Part shown: positions 9,191 through 17,405 of the stretch, one piece after another | How positions within the stretch are numbered: position 1 is the first letter of the stretch | Layout of the letters: each line of letters opens with the position of its first letter | Assembly: GCA_949287925.1 (NCBI GenBank) | Contig: CASEIR010000025.1 | Coordinates: 1 to 40,756 of the forward strand | DNA length: 40,756 bases | Direction of reading: 5' to 3' | From: an uncultured Lachnospiraceae bacterium | GTDB lineage: Bacteria > Bacillota > Clostridia > Lachnospirales > Lachnospiraceae | Program-made: the position numbers and the translations under genes | The notes under the pieces: generated by a model | Seen by the model: only the letters and a program-made list of their open reading frames with translations | What the model was told of the DNA's origin: nothing | Databases searched by the model: none

Positions 9191-10591
9191 ATGGAAACAA
9201 TGGGATTTATATCCGTCATTCCGGCAATACTGGCGATCGTATTGTCGTTTGCGACCAGAAATACGGTGGTATCTCTGGCTATCGCCTGTATCACAGGCAC
9301 GCTGCTGGCAGGACAGGGAATCTTTGGATTCCCGGATCTTTTAAAAAACAGTCTGGGAACCACCAGCTTTTCCTGGGTAATGCTTTTGAATACCTTTATC
9401 GGAATCTTGGTGGCATATTTCCAGAAAACCGGAGCAATCCAGGGATTTTCCCAGAAGGTGCACGACCGGAATCTGAGCCGGAGAGGGGCTCAGTTAATGG
9501 CATGGATCCTGGGAATCTTCATTTACTTCAGTGATTCTTTCAGCCCGCTGTTCGTAGGATCGGTAATGAGAAGCATCACGGACAAGGCGAAAGTATCCCG
9601 CGAGAAACTGGCGTATATTGCGGATTCTACTTCCGCGCCGGTCAGTGTGCTGATGCCTATTACGGGCTGGGCGGCCTATCTGATGGGACTGGCAGTCGGT
9701 GTGGGATGTATCGCTACCCAGGAGGATGCGGCAGCCTTATTCCTGAAAGCCATCCCCATGAACTTTTATCCTATATTCGCAGTATTGTTTGTAGGACTTC
9801 TGGCCTCCGGCATCATCAAGGATTTTGGCCCTATGAAAAAGGCGGAAAAACGTGCAATGGAAGAAGGCAAGGTGATCCGGGACGGAGCGACCCCGCTGAT
9901 CGGGAAAGAGCTGACAGAGATGCAGCCCTACCCGGGGCTGAAGCCGAGAGTATTCTTGAACTTCATCCTTCCGGTACTGGTGATCATCAGTATCGCGCTG
10001 GGAACCTATATTGCATTTGACTCGGCTAAGACGATGGAAGCCTTCCTGTTTGTGGTAATTGTGATGACCATCAGTATGATGATCCAGGGCATTCCATTTA
10101 AAGAAGTTATGAATACTATGACAGATGGAATCAAAGGTGCGATCCCGGCGGTGGTACTGCTGGCGCTTGCCTACTCTGTCAATGCTCTGAGTACACAGAT
10201 GGGCACGGCTAACTATATTATTTCTCTGACGGAGGATTTCCTGACGCCCCATCTGCTGCCGGCCATTATTTTTGCAGTGGCTGCCGTGATGGCATTCGCC
10301 ACCGGGTCTTCCTGGGGAACCTTTGCTATCTGTATGCCTATTGCGCTGCCGCTGGCATTCAGCTTTACCAATGATACTATGACGCCTTTGATCGTGGCCA
10401 GCTTTGCGGCTGTAGCCGGCGGAGGCGTGTTCGGAGATCACTGTTCTCCGCTGTCGGATACCACAGTGCTTTCCTCGACGGGAGCAGCGTCGGATCACAT
10501 CGACCATGTAAAGACACAGCTTCCCTATGCGTTGGTGTGCGGCGTGCTGGCACTGGCGGCTTACCTGGTTGTGGGAATTTTCTTTATTTAG
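9191..10591 (+). CDS. NhaC-family Na+/H+ antiporter-like transporter
   Basis: A 466-residue integral membrane protein with about ten to twelve hydrophobic segments. Typical NhaC-superfamily signatures are visible: FSDSFSPLFVGSVMR, ADSTSAPVSVLMPITGWA, FATGSSWGTFAICMPIALPLA and GDHCSPLSDTTVLSS. Members exchange Na+ for H+ or for organic solutes. It lies 30 bases after ald behind AGAGGAAAGGGAG and ahead of a strong terminator, so the two form an operon. A role in alanine or other amino-acid transport coupled to Na+ is possible but only inferred from position. Confidence 0.88.
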   Translation: METMGFISVIPAILAIVLSFATRNTVVSLAIACITGTLLAGQGIFGFPDLLKNSLGTTSFSWVMLLNTFIGILVAYFQKTGAIQGFSQKVHDRNLSRRGAQLMAWILGIFIYFSDSFSPLFVGSVMRSITDKAKVSREKLAYIADSTSAPVSVLMPITGWAAYLMGLAVGVGCIATQEDAAALFLKAIPMNFYPIFAVLFVGLLASGIIKDFGPMKKAEKRAMEEGKVIRDGATPLIGKELTEMQPYPGLKPRVFLNFILPVLVIISIALGTYIAFDSAKTMEAFLFVVIVMTISMMIQGIPFKEVMNTMTDGIKGAIPAVVLLALAYSVNALSTQMGTANYIISLTEDFLTPHLLPAIIFAVAAVMAFATGSSWGTFAICMPIALPLAFSFTNDTMTPLIVASFAAVAGGGVFGDHCSPLSDTTVLSSTGAASDHIDHVKTQLPYALVCGVLALAAYLVVGIFFI

Positions 10592-10596
10592 AATAT

Positions 10597-10629
10597 AAAA
10601 CGGGACTGCATTCATGCCAGTCCCGTTTT
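10597..10629. terminator. Terminator of the ald operon
   Basis: AAAACGGGACTG (10597-10608) pairs with CAGTCCCGTTTT (10618-10629). The stem itself ends in a T tract; 12 perfect base pairs, 9-base loop. Confidence 0.9.
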
Positions 10630-10664
10630 CTGATCGGTATAAGATTTGAGAAATCCCCGTAAAA

Positions 10665-10705
10665 AGGGAGGATGCCGGGTAGCTGATCGGCTCAGCTCCC
10701 GGCAT
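10665..10705 (+). promoter_or_regulatory. Ribosome site plus hairpin spacer before the small ORF
   Basis: AGGGAGG (10665-10671) is directly followed by a hairpin: ATGCCGGG (10672-10679) with CCCGGCAT (10698-10705), and AGCTGA (10681-10686) with TCAGCT (10692-10697), with one bulged T. Unfolded, the ribosome site lies 39 bases from the ATG at 10711. Folded, only five bases (10706-10710) separate them, a normal spacing. Bringing a distant ribosome site close by a hairpin is documented for some phage T4 genes. Confidence 0.5.
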
Positions 10706-10710
10706 GTATT

Positions 10711-10806
10711 ATGAAAAAGTTTATTCAAAAAATAGTATGGTTACTATTGGTCAATGGTCTGTTTCATTTGATAGTATTAGTATATTCTGTACCTATGAAG
10801 AATTAG
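10711..10806 (+). CDS. Small single-span membrane protein (31 residues), unrecognised
   Basis: A complete 31-codon frame. It starts MKKF with four charged or polar residues among the first seven, followed by an uninterrupted hydrophobic stretch from about residue 8 to 27 (Val, Leu, Ile, Trp, Phe, Tyr) and a short polar MKN tail. That composition fits one membrane span and resembles small regulatory membrane proteins and type I toxin peptides, though no family can be named. No ribosome site lies in the usual place; the folded hairpin at 10672-10705 would deliver one. No clear promoter is seen after the upstream terminator. The frame could still be chance in AT-rich DNA. Confidence 0.45.
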   Translation: MKKFIQKIVWLLLVNGLFHLIVLVYSVPMKN

Positions 10807-10871
10807 TGTTGTAGAAATGAAAGATTTTTGAAAGATAAATGAACAAATTATGAACAATGAAGAATAGCCGA

Positions 10872-10900
10872 TTGGAAATTTGCAGAAAATGATTTATACT
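10872..10900 (+). promoter_or_regulatory. Promoter of the glycosyltransferase gene
   Basis: TTGGAA (10872-10877), 17-base spacer, TATACT (10895-10900), 35 bases before the ATG. Confidence 0.6.
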
Positions 10901-10934
10901 AGAAAAGACCTACAAAAGAAAGGATAAAAGAGAG

Positions 10935-11951
10935 ATGAAGTATATATCATTTGCGATACCAAGCTACAATTCACAGGACTATATGGCACATGCCATCGAA
11001 AGTATTCTGCCGGGCGGCGAAGATGTGGAAATTCTGGTAGTGAACGACGGATCAAAAGACCGTACTTCCGAAATCGCCCATGAATATGCCAGACAATATC
11101 CGGATATCGTCCGGGTGATCGATAAAGAAAACGGCGGACATGGAGATGCAGTCAATTCCGGGTTGTCCCATGCCACAGGCAAGTATTTTAAGGTGGTGGA
11201 TAGTGACGACTGGGTAGATACGGAGGCGCTTCATAAGATCCTGGATCTGCTGCGCCATCTGGAGGAAGACGGGGAGCAGATTGATATGCTGGTGTCTAAT
11301 TATGTATATGAGAAGGTGGGCGTGGAGCATAAAAAGTGTATTCATTACCGTAATGTGCTTCCACAGGATGAGATTTTCCGCTGGGAAGATATCGGACGCT
11401 TTCATCTGGGCCAGTATATTCTGATGCATTCGGTGATCTACCGGACGGATCTTCTGAAGCTGATCCAGCTTACACTGCCGAAGCATACTTTTTATGTGGA
11501 TAATATCTATGTGTATTTTCCATTGCCACATGTGCGGAAGCTGTATTATCTGGATGTGGATTTCTACCGTTATTATATTGGAAGAGAAGATCAGTCGGTG
11601 AATGAAAAGAACATGATTGCCCGGGTGGATCAGCAGATTTTTGTGACCAAGTCCATGATTGACATGTATCAGCTGAATAAGGTTATGTGTAAGAAACTAA
11701 GATCCTATATGGTCAATTATCTGGCTATTATGATGACGGTATCCTCTATTTTGCTGATCCGTTCCAAGAATAATGAAAATCTGATTAAGAAAAAGGAATT
11801 GTGGCAGTATCTGAAAAAACGGGATCTGAAGACTTATCTGAAGATCCGGTACGGAATTCTGGGTCAGACTATGAACATTCCGGGAAGATCCGGAAGGAAG
11901 ATTTCTTCTCTGGCATATATCGTTGCACGAAGAATCGTCGGTTTTAACTAA
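10935..11951 (+). CDS. Family 2 glycosyltransferase
   Basis: A 338-residue GT-A fold transferase. The nucleotide-sugar half is clear: FAIPSYNSQDYMAHAIESIL, LVVNDGSKDRT (NDGS at 37-40) and the metal-binding DSDDW (89-93). A GGHGDAVNSGL segment follows the first strand group, as in GT2 enzymes. The C-terminal ~150 residues are basic and helical without a clear multi-span membrane domain, so it probably works at the inner membrane face as a peripheral protein. Acceptor and sugar cannot be told. It is monocistronic by spacing and has its own promoter; no capsule or cell-wall cluster surrounds it. Confidence 0.88.
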   Translation: MKYISFAIPSYNSQDYMAHAIESILPGGEDVEILVVNDGSKDRTSEIAHEYARQYPDIVRVIDKENGGHGDAVNSGLSHATGKYFKVVDSDDWVDTEALHKILDLLRHLEEDGEQIDMLVSNYVYEKVGVEHKKCIHYRNVLPQDEIFRWEDIGRFHLGQYILMHSVIYRTDLLKLIQLTLPKHTFYVDNIYVYFPLPHVRKLYYLDVDFYRYYIGREDQSVNEKNMIARVDQQIFVTKSMIDMYQLNKVMCKKLRSYMVNYLAIMMTVSSILLIRSKNNENLIKKKELWQYLKKRDLKTYLKIRYGILGQTMNIPGRSGRKISSLAYIVARRIVGFN

Positions 11952-12032
11952 ATATTTCTGCATGAGACGAAAGCCATGCTGCATACCATAAATCATATCC
12001 GGTAATCAGATGTGAGAAAAGGAGTGTGCGGC

Positions 12033-13790
12033 ATGGCTGTTTATATGAATTCACCCGCAGAAAACCAGAAGCTGGAAAATCTGCTGAACCTGGCTTTGGA
12101 TGCTACGGTTAAGGAGCGGGAGGGGTCAGAAGAGTTGAACACAGGATATGATCCGATCCGTGAAACGTGGGATCTGATCGTCAAATACAGCGGCAGTCTG
12201 GATAAGGTGCGGATTCTGGCAGAACAGGTGGTGGAACTGCAAAATGAGTATGCCATCGTCACGATCCGCCAGGACCGGATCGAAGAAATGGCTTCCCTGG
12301 AGGAAGTGGAATATGTGGAAAAGCCCAAGCGACTGTTCTTCGAAGTGGAGAACGGCAGAAGGGTATCCTGCATCCAGCCGGTGCAGGATACCCGTTATTC
12401 CTTGTTTGGCAGGGGAGTGCTGATTGGGATCATCGATTCTGGTATTGATTATGCCAATGCGGATTTCCGGAATCCGGACGGAACTACCCGGATCCGCAGT
12501 CTGTGGGATCAATCCCTGGAACCGGAAGAGGGGAGCACGCCTCCGGAAGGTTATGCCATAGGCGTCGAATTTTCCAGGGAAAGGATTGATCAGGCTCTAA
12601 GAGATGGAGAACGGCTGCCTGCGGAAGACAGTTCCGGGCATGGGACAGCGGTGGCCGGAGTGGCGGCCGGGAATGGAAGGAACAGCGGCGGACAGTATGC
12701 CGGAGTAGCTCCGGACAGTGAACTGATTGTAGTAAAGATGGGAAGAGCGCGGCCCGATGGATTTCCCCGGACTACGGAGCTGATGCAAGGACTGGATTAT
12801 GTGATCCGTAAAGCAGTGGAGTACCGGATGCCTGTAGCGGTCAATATCAGTTTTGGCAATACTTACGGATCACATGACGGGACCTCCCTGTTGGAGAGGT
12901 TCATCGATGACATGGCAAATCTCTGGAAGAGCTGCATCTGCATTGGAACCGGCAATGAAGCGGCGAGTGCCGGACATACCTCCGGAGTGCTGACGATGAA
13001 GGAAGATGCGGTAATCCGGTTGGGGATCCAGGAGCGGCAGCCATCGCTGAGTATACAGATCTGGAAGGAATACGTGGATGTGATGGAGATCAGTCTTATC
13101 AGTCCTTTCGGGATACGGACCGGCCCTGTTCAGGAAATTCTGGGGTCCCAGAGATTCAAGGCGGGACGGACAGAGATCCTGCTATATTATGGAGAACCAA
13201 GTCCTTTCAGTACATCTCAGGAGATTTACATTGATATGCTGCCGACGGAGGATTATGTGGATTCCGGTGTGTGGGAGATTATACTGTCGCCGCGGAAGAT
13301 CGTATCCGGACGTTATGATCTGTGGCTGCCCAGCGAGAACGTGCTGAATCCGGGGACCGGATTTTTATATCCCACCAGCGGCACCACACTGACGATTCCC
13401 TCCACTTCTGGCCGGAGCATCGGTGTGGGCGCGTATAACGCCCGTACATTTGCCTATGCGGATTTTTCCGGGCGGGGCTATACCAGGGACAACCGGATTG
13501 TAAAGCCGGACCTGGCGGCGCCGGGGGTGGATATCACCACTGTGGCGGCGGGAGGAGGATATGCGCAGTTCACCGGCACCTCATTTGCCGTTCCGTTTGT
13601 GACGGGAGCTGCGGCGCTTCTGATGGAGTGGGGAATCGTCCGGGGAAATGATCCGTATCTCTATGGGGAAAAGGTGAAGGCGTATCTGCAAAGAGGAGCA
13701 AGACCCCTTCCGGGTTTTACACAATACCCGGATCCGCAGGTGGGTTACGGAGCACTGTGCCTGCGAGATAGTCTGGAGCAAAATTTCTGA
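12033..13790 (+). CDS. Csp-like subtilisin-family serine protease
   Basis: A 585-residue S8 protease. An N-terminal inhibitor-like prodomain of about 100 residues ends in VEYVEKPKRLFFE, a sequence style typical of clostridial Csp germination proteases. The catalytic triad is complete: Asp135 (GIIDSGIDY), His203 (SSGHGTAVAG) and Ser517 (FTGTSFAVP; codon at 13581). Between His and Ser an insert rich in beta strands (about 320-455) corresponds to the jelly-roll domain of Csp proteins. There is no signal peptide. Csp proteases process the cortex hydrolase SleC during spore germination; many Lachnospiraceae carry several paralogs whose roles are unknown. Start: AGGAG 8 bases before the ATG at 12033; a GTG at 12012 is less likely. 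Confidence 0.88.
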   Translation: MAVYMNSPAENQKLENLLNLALDATVKEREGSEELNTGYDPIRETWDLIVKYSGSLDKVRILAEQVVELQNEYAIVTIRQDRIEEMASLEEVEYVEKPKRLFFEVENGRRVSCIQPVQDTRYSLFGRGVLIGIIDSGIDYANADFRNPDGTTRIRSLWDQSLEPEEGSTPPEGYAIGVEFSRERIDQALRDGERLPAEDSSGHGTAVAGVAAGNGRNSGGQYAGVAPDSELIVVKMGRARPDGFPRTTELMQGLDYVIRKAVEYRMPVAVNISFGNTYGSHDGTSLLERFIDDMANLWKSCICIGTGNEAASAGHTSGVLTMKEDAVIRLGIQERQPSLSIQIWKEYVDVMEISLISPFGIRTGPVQEILGSQRFKAGRTEILLYYGEPSPFSTSQEIYIDMLPTEDYVDSGVWEIILSPRKIVSGRYDLWLPSENVLNPGTGFLYPTSGTTLTIPSTSGRSIGVGAYNARTFAYADFSGRGYTRDNRIVKPDLAAPGVDITTVAAGGGYAQFTGTSFAVPFVTGAAALLMEWGIVRGNDPYLYGEKVKAYLQRGARPLPGFTQYPDPQVGYGALCLRDSLEQNF

Positions 13791-14053
13791 CTGAGAGATG
13801 TCAATAATTTGTAAATATATATTGCTTTTTTGTTTCAATTCATATAGACTATATACAGTTGAAAAGGATTGCTGAGACGTGGAGAGCAAAGATATGGCAA
13901 CAGATTTGTTGTTTATATTTTTGCTTTTTCTTTTTGCAGTATGCTCTGATTTCACTTGGACTGGTAGTTAGAACAATCGTCCGTATAAAGAGTCTATAGA
14001 TGGCGGTAGTTTGCTGTAGATATATAAAATGATTACGTATTGGGGGATATGAT
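13791..14053. other. AT-rich gap before glpP
   Basis: Contains a possible 25-residue hydrophobic ORF at 13894-13971 and a weak TTGTTT-16-TATACA promoter-like pair (13830-13857). I find no terminator after the protease gene and no GlpP antiterminator target hairpin I can defend. Confidence 0.4.
13894..13971 (+). CDS. Possible 25-residue hydrophobic leader or small protein
   Basis: ATG at 13894 with GGAGAG nine to eleven bases upstream opens a 25-codon frame. After MATD it is almost wholly Leu, Phe, Ile, Val and Ala up to a Cys-Ser-Asp, then FTWTGS. It could be a tiny membrane protein, a leader peptide of the glp operon, or chance. T-rich DNA produces Phe/Leu runs easily, so the call is weak. 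Confidence 0.25.
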   Translation: MATDLLFIFLLFLFAVCSDFTWTGS

Positions 14054-14623
14054 ATGAACAGACAGTTTTTTGAGATGGTAGAGGCGAATCCGATCATTGC
14101 TGCGGTAAAAGACATGGAAGGACTGGAGCGCTGCTGTGATCTGGAAGATATTAAAGTTGTTTTTATTTTGTTTGGTGATATCTGTACGATTGGAGACATT
14201 GTGAAACGGGTCAAAGATGCAGGTAAGACGGCAATGGTGCATATTGATCTGACCGGCGGCCTGAATGCGAAGGAAATCACGGTGGACTTTATCCACAGCC
14301 ATACACAGGCGGACGGGATTATTTCTACGAAACCATCATTGATCCGCAGAGCGAAGGAGCTATCGATGTATACGGTACTGCGGTACTTTCTGATCGATTC
14401 TATGGCGCTGGAAAATATCCGCCAGCAGCAGTATGGAGTGCGGCCTGATTTTATCGAGGTGCTTCCAGGGGTGATGCCACGGATTATCACCAAGATCTGT
14501 CAGTCCAGCAAGGTGCCGATTATTGCCGGCGGATTGATATCGGATAAGGAATCCGCCATGGCAGCTTTGTCAGCGGGCGCGGTGGCGGTGTCTGCCACGA
14601 ATGCAGATGTATGGGTTATGTGA
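14054..14623 (+). CDS. glpP: Glycerol-3-phosphate-responsive antiterminator
   Basis: A 189-residue GlpP-family protein. In Bacillus, GlpP bound to glycerol 3-phosphate binds leader RNA of glp genes and prevents termination or decay. The conserved blocks are all here: MVHIDLTGGLNAKE, GIISTKPSLIRRAKE, LIDSMALEN, PDFIEVLPGVMP, PIIAGGLISDKESAMAALSAGAVAVSATN; the fold is a TIM-like barrel. It stands first in the glycerol-3-phosphate oxidation operon, 62 bases before the dehydrogenase start, so it probably controls that operon and possibly glpK elsewhere. I could not identify its RNA target in the leader. Confidence 0.93.
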   Translation: MNRQFFEMVEANPIIAAVKDMEGLERCCDLEDIKVVFILFGDICTIGDIVKRVKDAGKTAMVHIDLTGGLNAKEITVDFIHSHTQADGIISTKPSLIRRAKELSMYTVLRYFLIDSMALENIRQQQYGVRPDFIEVLPGVMPRIITKICQSSKVPIIAGGLISDKESAMAALSAGAVAVSATNADVWVM

Positions 14624-14685
14624 CTGGTTTAAGATAAGAGAGAAAGACGATGAACGAAAGTAATACGAAAAGGAGGCGAGATGCC

Positions 14686-16122
14686 ATGTACGACGTGGTT
14701 ATAATTGGAGGCGGAGTGTCAGGCGCCGCAACAGCCCGGGAACTATCACGTTATCAGGCCCGGATTTGTGTGCTGGAAAAAGAAGAGGATGTGTGCTGCG
14801 GCACCTCGAAAGCCAACAGCGCGATTGTTCATGCCGGGTATGATGCTAAGACAGGGTCTTTGAAAGCAAAGCTGAATGTCCGGGGAAATGAGAGGATGGA
14901 GCAGCTGTCCAAAGATCTGGATTTTCCGTTTGAGAGACGAGGATCTCTGGTGATTTGTCTGGATGAGGAAGATATGCCGGCGCTGCGGGAATTATATGAC
15001 CGCGGCGTGGCAAATGGAGTGAAAGGGCTGCAGATTCTTAGCCGGGAAGAAACGCTGGCGATGGAGCCGAACGTGTCGGATCAGGTGAAGGCATCTTTGT
15101 ATGCGCCGACGGCAGGAATCGTCTGTCCCTTTCATTTGAATATTGCCCTGGCGGAAAATGCATATGCAAATGGAGTAGATTTTAAATTTAATACAGAGGT
15201 AACAGAGATCCGAAAAATGGATGGAGGTTATGAGCTTGTGACCAAACAGGGAATTTATAAGACCCGGTGTGTTGTGAACGCGGCTGGCGTGTATGCGGAT
15301 CGTTTCCACAATATGGTCAGTGATGCTAAAATTCATATCACTCCAAGGAGAGGAGACTATTGTTTGCTGGATAAAAGCGCCGGCAGTCATGTGTCTCGTA
15401 CGATTTTCAATCTTCCGAATCAATACGGCAAGGGAGTTCTGGTGACGCCTACGGTTCATGGGAATCTGCTGGTTGGGCCGACAGCCATCGACATTGAAGA
15501 TAAAGAAGGAACGAATACTACTCGCGAGGGATTGGATCAGGTCATGGAAAAAGCGGGACAGAATGTAAAGAATCTTCCCATGCGCCAGGTAATTACTTCT
15601 TTTGCCGGTCTTAGAGCTCATGAAGAAGGATCGGAATTTATTATTGGCGAGGCGGAAGATGCGCCGGGATTTATTGACTGCGCCGGGATTGAGTCGCCGG
15701 GGCTTACCAGCTGTCCGGCCATTGGTGAGATGGTGGCGCAGATACTAAAGGAAAAGCTGGGACTTGAGGAGAAGGAGACATTTCACGCCACCCGGAAGGG
15801 ATTATTGAATCCCAATACGCTGTCAAAAGAAGAACATGCGGCGCTGATCAAAGAGAATCCTGCATATGGAAACGTTATCTGCCGCTGTGAGATGATTACG
15901 GAAGGCGAGATCATTGATGCGATCCGACGTCCGCTGGGAGCCCGGTCTCTGGACGGGGTAAAGCGCCGGACCAGGGCTGGGATGGGACGATGCCAGTCTG
16001 GATTCTGTACGCCCAGAACGATGGAAATCCTTGCCAGAGAGTGCGGTGTAAGTATGTTCGAGATTACAAAGTCCGGCGGAAAATCCCAGATTGTTGTAGG
16101 AACGAATAAAGATGCATGGTAA
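14686..16122 (+). CDS. glpA: FAD-dependent glycerol-3-phosphate dehydrogenase, GlpA-like
   Basis: A 478-residue oxidoreductase that should oxidise sn-glycerol 3-phosphate to dihydroxyacetone phosphate. The N-terminus MYDVVIIGGGVSGAATA is the FAD dinucleotide loop of the DAO superfamily; the substrate half contains TPRRGDYCLLDK and SFAGLRAHEEGSEFIIGE. The last ~70 residues are a BFD-like iron-sulfur domain with CRCEM and GRCQSGFC, the four cysteines expected for a [2Fe-2S] cluster. AGGAGG nine bases before 14686 decides the start; an upstream ATG at 14650 would add 12 polar residues. Order glpP, this gene, an NAD/FAD oxidoreductase, DUF1667 is the usual clostridial arrangement. Confidence 0.9.
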   Translation: MYDVVIIGGGVSGAATARELSRYQARICVLEKEEDVCCGTSKANSAIVHAGYDAKTGSLKAKLNVRGNERMEQLSKDLDFPFERRGSLVICLDEEDMPALRELYDRGVANGVKGLQILSREETLAMEPNVSDQVKASLYAPTAGIVCPFHLNIALAENAYANGVDFKFNTEVTEIRKMDGGYELVTKQGIYKTRCVVNAAGVYADRFHNMVSDAKIHITPRRGDYCLLDKSAGSHVSRTIFNLPNQYGKGVLVTPTVHGNLLVGPTAIDIEDKEGTNTTREGLDQVMEKAGQNVKNLPMRQVITSFAGLRAHEEGSEFIIGEAEDAPGFIDCAGIESPGLTSCPAIGEMVAQILKEKLGLEEKETFHATRKGLLNPNTLSKEEHAALIKENPAYGNVICRCEMITEGEIIDAIRRPLGARSLDGVKRRTRAGMGRCQSGFCTPRTMEILARECGVSMFEITKSGGKSQIVVGTNKDAW

Positions 16123-16137
16123 GAGGAGGAGCCGGGT

Positions 16138-17403
16138 ATGAAAGATTATGATATTGTGGTAATAGGCGGCGGGCCGGCAGGACTGGCTGCTGCGGTATCG
16201 GCTAAGAGAAGTGGAGTTGACAGCATCCTGATTCTGGAAAGGGATCAGGAACTGGGGGGAATTCTGAATCAGTGTATCCACAATGGATTCGGGCTCCATA
16301 CGTTTCAAGAAGAGTTGACAGGGCCGGAGTATGCAGCGCGGTTTATTGAGCAGGTGGAAGCGATGGAGATCGAGTATCAGTTACATACGATGGTCATGGA
16401 AATTAGCCCGCAGAAGGTGATTACGGCCATGAACCGCCAGGAAGGACTCTTTGAGATCCGGGCAAAGGCTGTGGTCCTGGCTATGGGATGCCGGGAACGT
16501 TCCAGGGGGGCGCTGAATATTCCGGGCTACCGTCCGGCGGGAATTTTCTCAGCAGGTACGGCGCAGCGTCTGGTAAATATGGAAGGCCGGATGCCCGGAC
16601 GGGAAGTGGTGATTTTAGGTTCTGGGGACATAGGCTTGATTATGGCAAGAAGGATGACATTGGAAGGCGCCAAAGTAAAAGTTGTATCAGAACTAATGCC
16701 TTATTCCGGCGGATTGAAGCGGAATATTGTCCAGTGCCTGGACGATTATGGGATTCCTCTGAAATTGAGCCATACAGTTGTAGATATAAAAGGCAAAGAA
16801 CGGCTGGAAGGGGTGACGCTGGCCGAAGTGGATGGTACAGGAAAACCGGTCCCAGGAACAGAAGAATATTATTCCTGCGACACGCTGCTTTTGTCTGTCG
16901 GTCTGATTCCGGAAAACGAACTTTCCAAAGGAATGGGAGTAAAGATGAATCCGGCAACCTCAGGCCCGAAGGTCAATGAAAGCCTGGAAACCAGTATCGA
17001 GGGCGTATTTGCGTGCGGAAATGTACTGCATGTACATGACCTGGTAGATTTTGTATCGGAAGAAGCAGCGGCGGCAGGAAAACACGCAGCCGTTTATGTC
17101 AGAGAAGGAAGGAAAGCGACAGCAGGACAGGAGGTTCGACTGAATGCGGCCGAGGGTGTAGGGTATACAGTTCCGGAAACGATAAATGTCAGCCGGATGG
17201 ATGAGAAGCTGGCGGTACGTTTCCGTGTAGGAGGCGTATACAAGAATTGTTATGTAAGCGTATATTTTGATGAAGAACGCGTGATTCATAAGAAACGGCC
17301 GGTGACAGCTCCGGGAGAGATGGAAGAAATCACGCTGACAAAAGAGCTGCTTTCGCAATATCCGGATCTAAGAACAATTACCGTCAAGATAGAGGAGGCA
17401 TAA
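16138..17403 (+). CDS. NAD/FAD-dependent oxidoreductase, partner of GlpA-like enzyme
   Basis: A 421-residue pyridine nucleotide-disulfide-type flavoprotein without a redox-active CxxC. FAD loop GGGPAGLAAA is near residue 9. GCRERSRGALNIPGYRPAGI is the segment linking the FAD and NAD domains. GSGDIGLIMARR is the NAD loop, and GVFACGNVLHVHD closes the second FAD motif. The gene sits 15 bases after the dehydrogenase with a GAGGAGG ribosome site and 2 bases before DUF1667. It most likely passes electrons from glycerol 3-phosphate oxidation to NAD or to an electron carrier, in place of GlpB of enterobacteria. That partnership is inferred from gene order. Confidence 0.88.
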   Translation: MKDYDIVVIGGGPAGLAAAVSAKRSGVDSILILERDQELGGILNQCIHNGFGLHTFQEELTGPEYAARFIEQVEAMEIEYQLHTMVMEISPQKVITAMNRQEGLFEIRAKAVVLAMGCRERSRGALNIPGYRPAGIFSAGTAQRLVNMEGRMPGREVVILGSGDIGLIMARRMTLEGAKVKVVSELMPYSGGLKRNIVQCLDDYGIPLKLSHTVVDIKGKERLEGVTLAEVDGTGKPVPGTEEYYSCDTLLLSVGLIPENELSKGMGVKMNPATSGPKVNESLETSIEGVFACGNVLHVHDLVDFVSEEAAAAGKHAAVYVREGRKATAGQEVRLNAAEGVGYTVPETINVSRMDEKLAVRFRVGGVYKNCYVSVYFDEERVIHKKRPVTAPGEMEEITLTKELLSQYPDLRTITVKIEEA

Positions 17404-17405
17404 CA

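Larger units (their letters stand above)
10592..10934. other. Intergenic stretch between nhaC-like and glycosyltransferase genes
   Basis: Holds the ald-operon terminator (10597-10629), a ribosome site and hairpin (10665-10705), a probable small membrane ORF (10711-10806) and the glycosyltransferase promoter (10872-10900). The remaining 10807-10871 is AT-rich with nothing I recognise. Confidence 0.7.

Noticed and set aside
9737-10705. 322-codon minus-strand open frame over the antiporter gene
   Set aside because: Antisense shadow of a well-supported membrane protein; the translation is rich in His, Gln and Arg, as expected from complementing hydrophobic codons.
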